Source: Clostridium aminobutyricum | GTDB taxonomy: Bacteria; Bacillota; Clostridia; Peptostreptococcales; Anaerovoracaceae | Reading direction: 5' to 3' | DNA: 64,000 nucleotides | Assembly: GCF_017255415.1 (NCBI RefSeq) | Contig: NZ_JAFJZZ010000007.1 | Span: 1 to 64,000 of the forward strand | Part shown: positions 62,195-64,000 of the stretch, piece by piece | Numbering within the stretch: the first letter of the stretch is position 1 | How the letters are laid out: each line of letters opens with the position of its first letter | Translations under genes and position numbers: made by a program | The notes under the pieces: model-generated | The model's input: the letters and a program-made list of their open reading frames with translations, nothing else | What the model was told of the DNA's origin: nothing | The model's database searches: none

Positions 62195-64000
62195 TTATTC
62201 TATTAAGCCGTACTTGAGCTTAATCCGATCCAATTTCTCAAGCATTGGCTGAGAAATAGCCCATAAAAAGATGACGGTTGACGCCGCATGAATCAAATCG
62301 AAAGGTACCCCCTGTATATAAGAAAGCAGAAACATTTCCTTCGTAGGTCTTGATTGAAACATGATAACAGAAGCCGGATTCATGATACCTCCATAGATCA
62401 AAAAGGTAGCCAATCCTCCAAAAATGGACAGTGATAATTTGTTCCTTCGTAACAGACCTTTTCTAAATAGAATGCCTGCCAAAAACCCTACTATTCCAAA
62501 TCCAAACATTTGCCACGGCGTCCAAGGTCCTTGTCCAAAAAACATATTTGACATGAAGGCTGTTACCGCTCCGACCAAAAATCCTGTTTCTCCTCCAAAA
62601 GCCACGCCAGCGATAATCACCATAGCCATTACCGGCTTAAACTGTGGAATCATGAAAAAAGCTGCCCTTCCCGCGACACCAATCGCACATAACACGGCTA
62701 TAACGATCAATTCCCTCGCCTGAGGTTTTCTGGATTCAAATACCATCGCAAATGGAAGCATCGTCTCCAAAATTAATAACATGGAAATAAAATAGTATTT
62801 TCTGTCTTCTAAATAATAGACCCCGCAAAATATGGTCAAAGGGATCAAGAGCAATATCATGAAAGCGGCGGCGGCTGTTCTCTTGGAGATCGTTCTCTCC
62901 GGAACTGCAATTTGATCGAAATAAAGCGGGTTTTCACCTCTTGAGAATGTTGATTTTCTTGTGGGCTTACCCTTCTCTTCTATACGTTTGGATTGAACAT
63001 GGATTGATGTCCTCTTTTCTATTTGAGTGTCTCCATCGCCTTTGAAATCTTCATCATCCGGATCATCATTGGAATAAGCCTCTTCCGATTCTACGGGAAG
63101 CTTTCCTCCGCAAGCCGAAATAATCTGTTCTGCGGTAATGGCTTCCGGCAGCAAATGTCTTGCCATTCGATTGGCTGCTGTCGTGTAAAAGCTGTTTCCC
63201 GAAAAGAATTGATTAGGAGTGCCCTCTGTAACAATATTTCCATCAAAAAACAAACCGCAGCGGTGTGCATATTTTGCACAAAATTCAATATCATGACTGA
63301 CCATGATAACCGTGATACCTTGTTTAGTCAGTCTATTTAAGATTGCTGCAAAGGTTTGTTTAAACTCACCATCTAGCCCCTTGGTAGGCTCATCCAGTAA
63401 AAGTATTCTAGGCTTTAGAAGCAAAATCTTAGCCAGTGCAGCTCGTTGCTGCTCCCCGCCCGACAAATCATAAGGATGCTGCTGAAGCAAATGCTCTAAC
63501 TGACAAAGGTGAACCACCTTGTCTACTTGTGCTGTCCTCTCTTCTTTGGATATTCCGCTGCCATCCAGCATCTCATAAAGATCTCTTTCCAGTGTTTTCT
63601 TCACAAATAAGGTTTGCGGATTCTGCGGCAATACCCCGAGCAATCCGCTGAATTTGTCTTTATCCGTCATTTCTGAAAGACTTTTACCTTCCAATTTGAC
63701 CATTCCACGATACGGTTGATGAATGCCGGCTATCAGTGACAAGGTTGTTGTTTTGCCCGTACCATTTCCCCCTAGCAATGCATAAATCTCTCCCTTATTT
63801 ACTTTCAAAGATGTGCCCTTTACTACATCCGAAAGGTCTCGTTCGTATCGAAACCACACTTCTTTTAATTCGACCATAGTTTCTTCTATCTCTATAAATT
63901 TATCCTCTTTCTCAAGCTGTTCTGCTTTTTTAATAGCTTTTAATCCTCTGGATTCCGATATTTTAGTCACCCACTGTCTGCCTTCTCGCACCGTGACCGG
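62195..64000 (-). CDS. ECF transporter ATPase fused to an S component (partial)
   Basis: At least 601 residues; the 5' end is beyond the window. The first visible residues (PVTVREGRQW) look like the end of another domain, probably a first ATPase. Next is an ABC ATPase (Walker A GGNGTGKTT, LSGGEQQRAAL, LLLDEPTKGLD), a charged low-complexity linker (SNDDPDDEDFKGDGD), and about six membrane segments forming an ECF S component with FFGQGPWTPWQMFGFG. That motif is reminiscent of cobalamin-type S components (CbrT/CblT), so vitamin B12 or a precursor is a guess. Confidence 0.82.
   Translation of the reverse strand, partial: PVTVREGRQWVTKISESRGLKAIKKAEQLEKEDKFIEIEETMVELKEVWFRYERDLSDVVKGTSLKVNKGEIYALLGGNGTGKTTTLSLIAGIHQPYRGMVKLEGKSLSEMTDKDKFSGLLGVLPQNPQTLFVKKTLERDLYEMLDGSGISKEERTAQVDKVVHLCQLEHLLQQHPYDLSGGEQQRAALAKILLLKPRILLLDEPTKGLDGEFKQTFAAILNRLTKQGITVIMVSHDIEFCAKYAHRCGLFFDGNIVTEGTPNQFFSGNSFYTTAANRMARHLLPEAITAEQIISACGGKLPVESEEAYSNDDPDDEDFKGDGDTQIEKRTSIHVQSKRIEEKGKPTRKSTFSRGENPLYFDQIAVPERTISKRTAAAAFMILLLIPLTIFCGVYYLEDRKYYFISMLLILETMLPFAMVFESRKPQARELIVIAVLCAIGVAGRAAFFMIPQFKPVMAMVIIAGVAFGGETGFLVGAVTAFMSNMFFGQGPWTPWQMFGFGIVGFLAGILFRKGLLRRNKLSLSIFGGLATFLIYGGIMNPASVIMFQSRPTKEMFLLSYIQGVPFDLIHAASTVIFLWAISQPMLEKLDRIKLKYGLIE

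Overview
The window looks like a chromosome segment of an anaerobic, spore-forming, low-GC Clostridia, probably an amino-acid or amine fermenter. The reasons are: AT-rich intergenic DNA with canonical TTGACA/TATAAT promoters and strong GGAGG ribosome sites; sporulation genes (spoVT, spoVG, a SpoVB-like flippase); oxygen-defence proteins typical of anaerobes (desulfoferrodoxin, rubrerythrin); pyruvate formate-lyase; a sigma-54 activator with a sensor resembling a lysine-fermentation dehydrogenase; and a putrescine-type permease. The family-level placement (Anaerovoracaceae-like) is an inference.

Layout. 1-3.4 kb: the promoter and leader of an rRNA operon leaving the left edge, an MFS transporter, a DUF421/DUF4363 pair, and folT under a tetrahydrofolate riboswitch. 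3.4-23.5 kb: the conserved Firmicutes block rqcP-hup-mazG-spoVB-like, spoVT, mfd-pth-prs-glmU(C-terminal half only)-murC, purR and spoVG. It is interrupted at 6.7-14.7 kb by an MTA/SAH deaminase, a nitrilase/PuuP-like permease operon and two sodium:solute symporters. 23.7-31 kb: an orphan histidinol dehydrogenase homologue, a divergent sigma-54 control locus, and a panG-panB-panC operon followed by a thioesterase. 31-44 kb: PH-domain proteins, a thioredoxin reductase-like/thioredoxin pair, a lytic transglycosylase, pflB under a ZTP riboswitch, a secreted transglutaminase/SLH protein, desulfoferrodoxin, rubrerythrin, an HD protein, a 50-residue conserved small protein, an Rh-type ammonium channel and a flavodoxin. 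44-51.2 kb: a U32 peptidase and an ABC-F protein lying between a decayed tRNA-Cys relic and an intact tRNA-Cys, then a truncated SDR gene and a six-tRNA operon. 51.3-64 kb: a copper amine oxidase-like/transglutaminase protein, an ArsC-like protein, sstT, ppx-ppk, a CarD protein behind a structured leader, nitroreductases with a MarR regulator, sfsA, a MITE-like palindrome and a partial ECF transporter running off the right edge.

Themes. Two one-carbon sensors (a THF riboswitch on folT, a ZTP riboswitch on pflB) suggest folate-linked control of folate uptake and of formate production. The most unusual locus is 25.1-27.9 kb. There a diaminohexanoate dehydrogenase-like domain with a degraded nucleotide-binding loop is fused to a sigma-54 AAA+ activator. 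Three palindromic upstream sites lie beside it, and a GG-N10-GC promoter points away from it at an unrecognised 81-residue protein. Other points of interest are the GlmU acetyltransferase cut exactly at the domain boundary, a CarD leader with a possible pseudoknot that reaches the ribosome-binding site, and a 162-bp palindrome filling one intergenic region.
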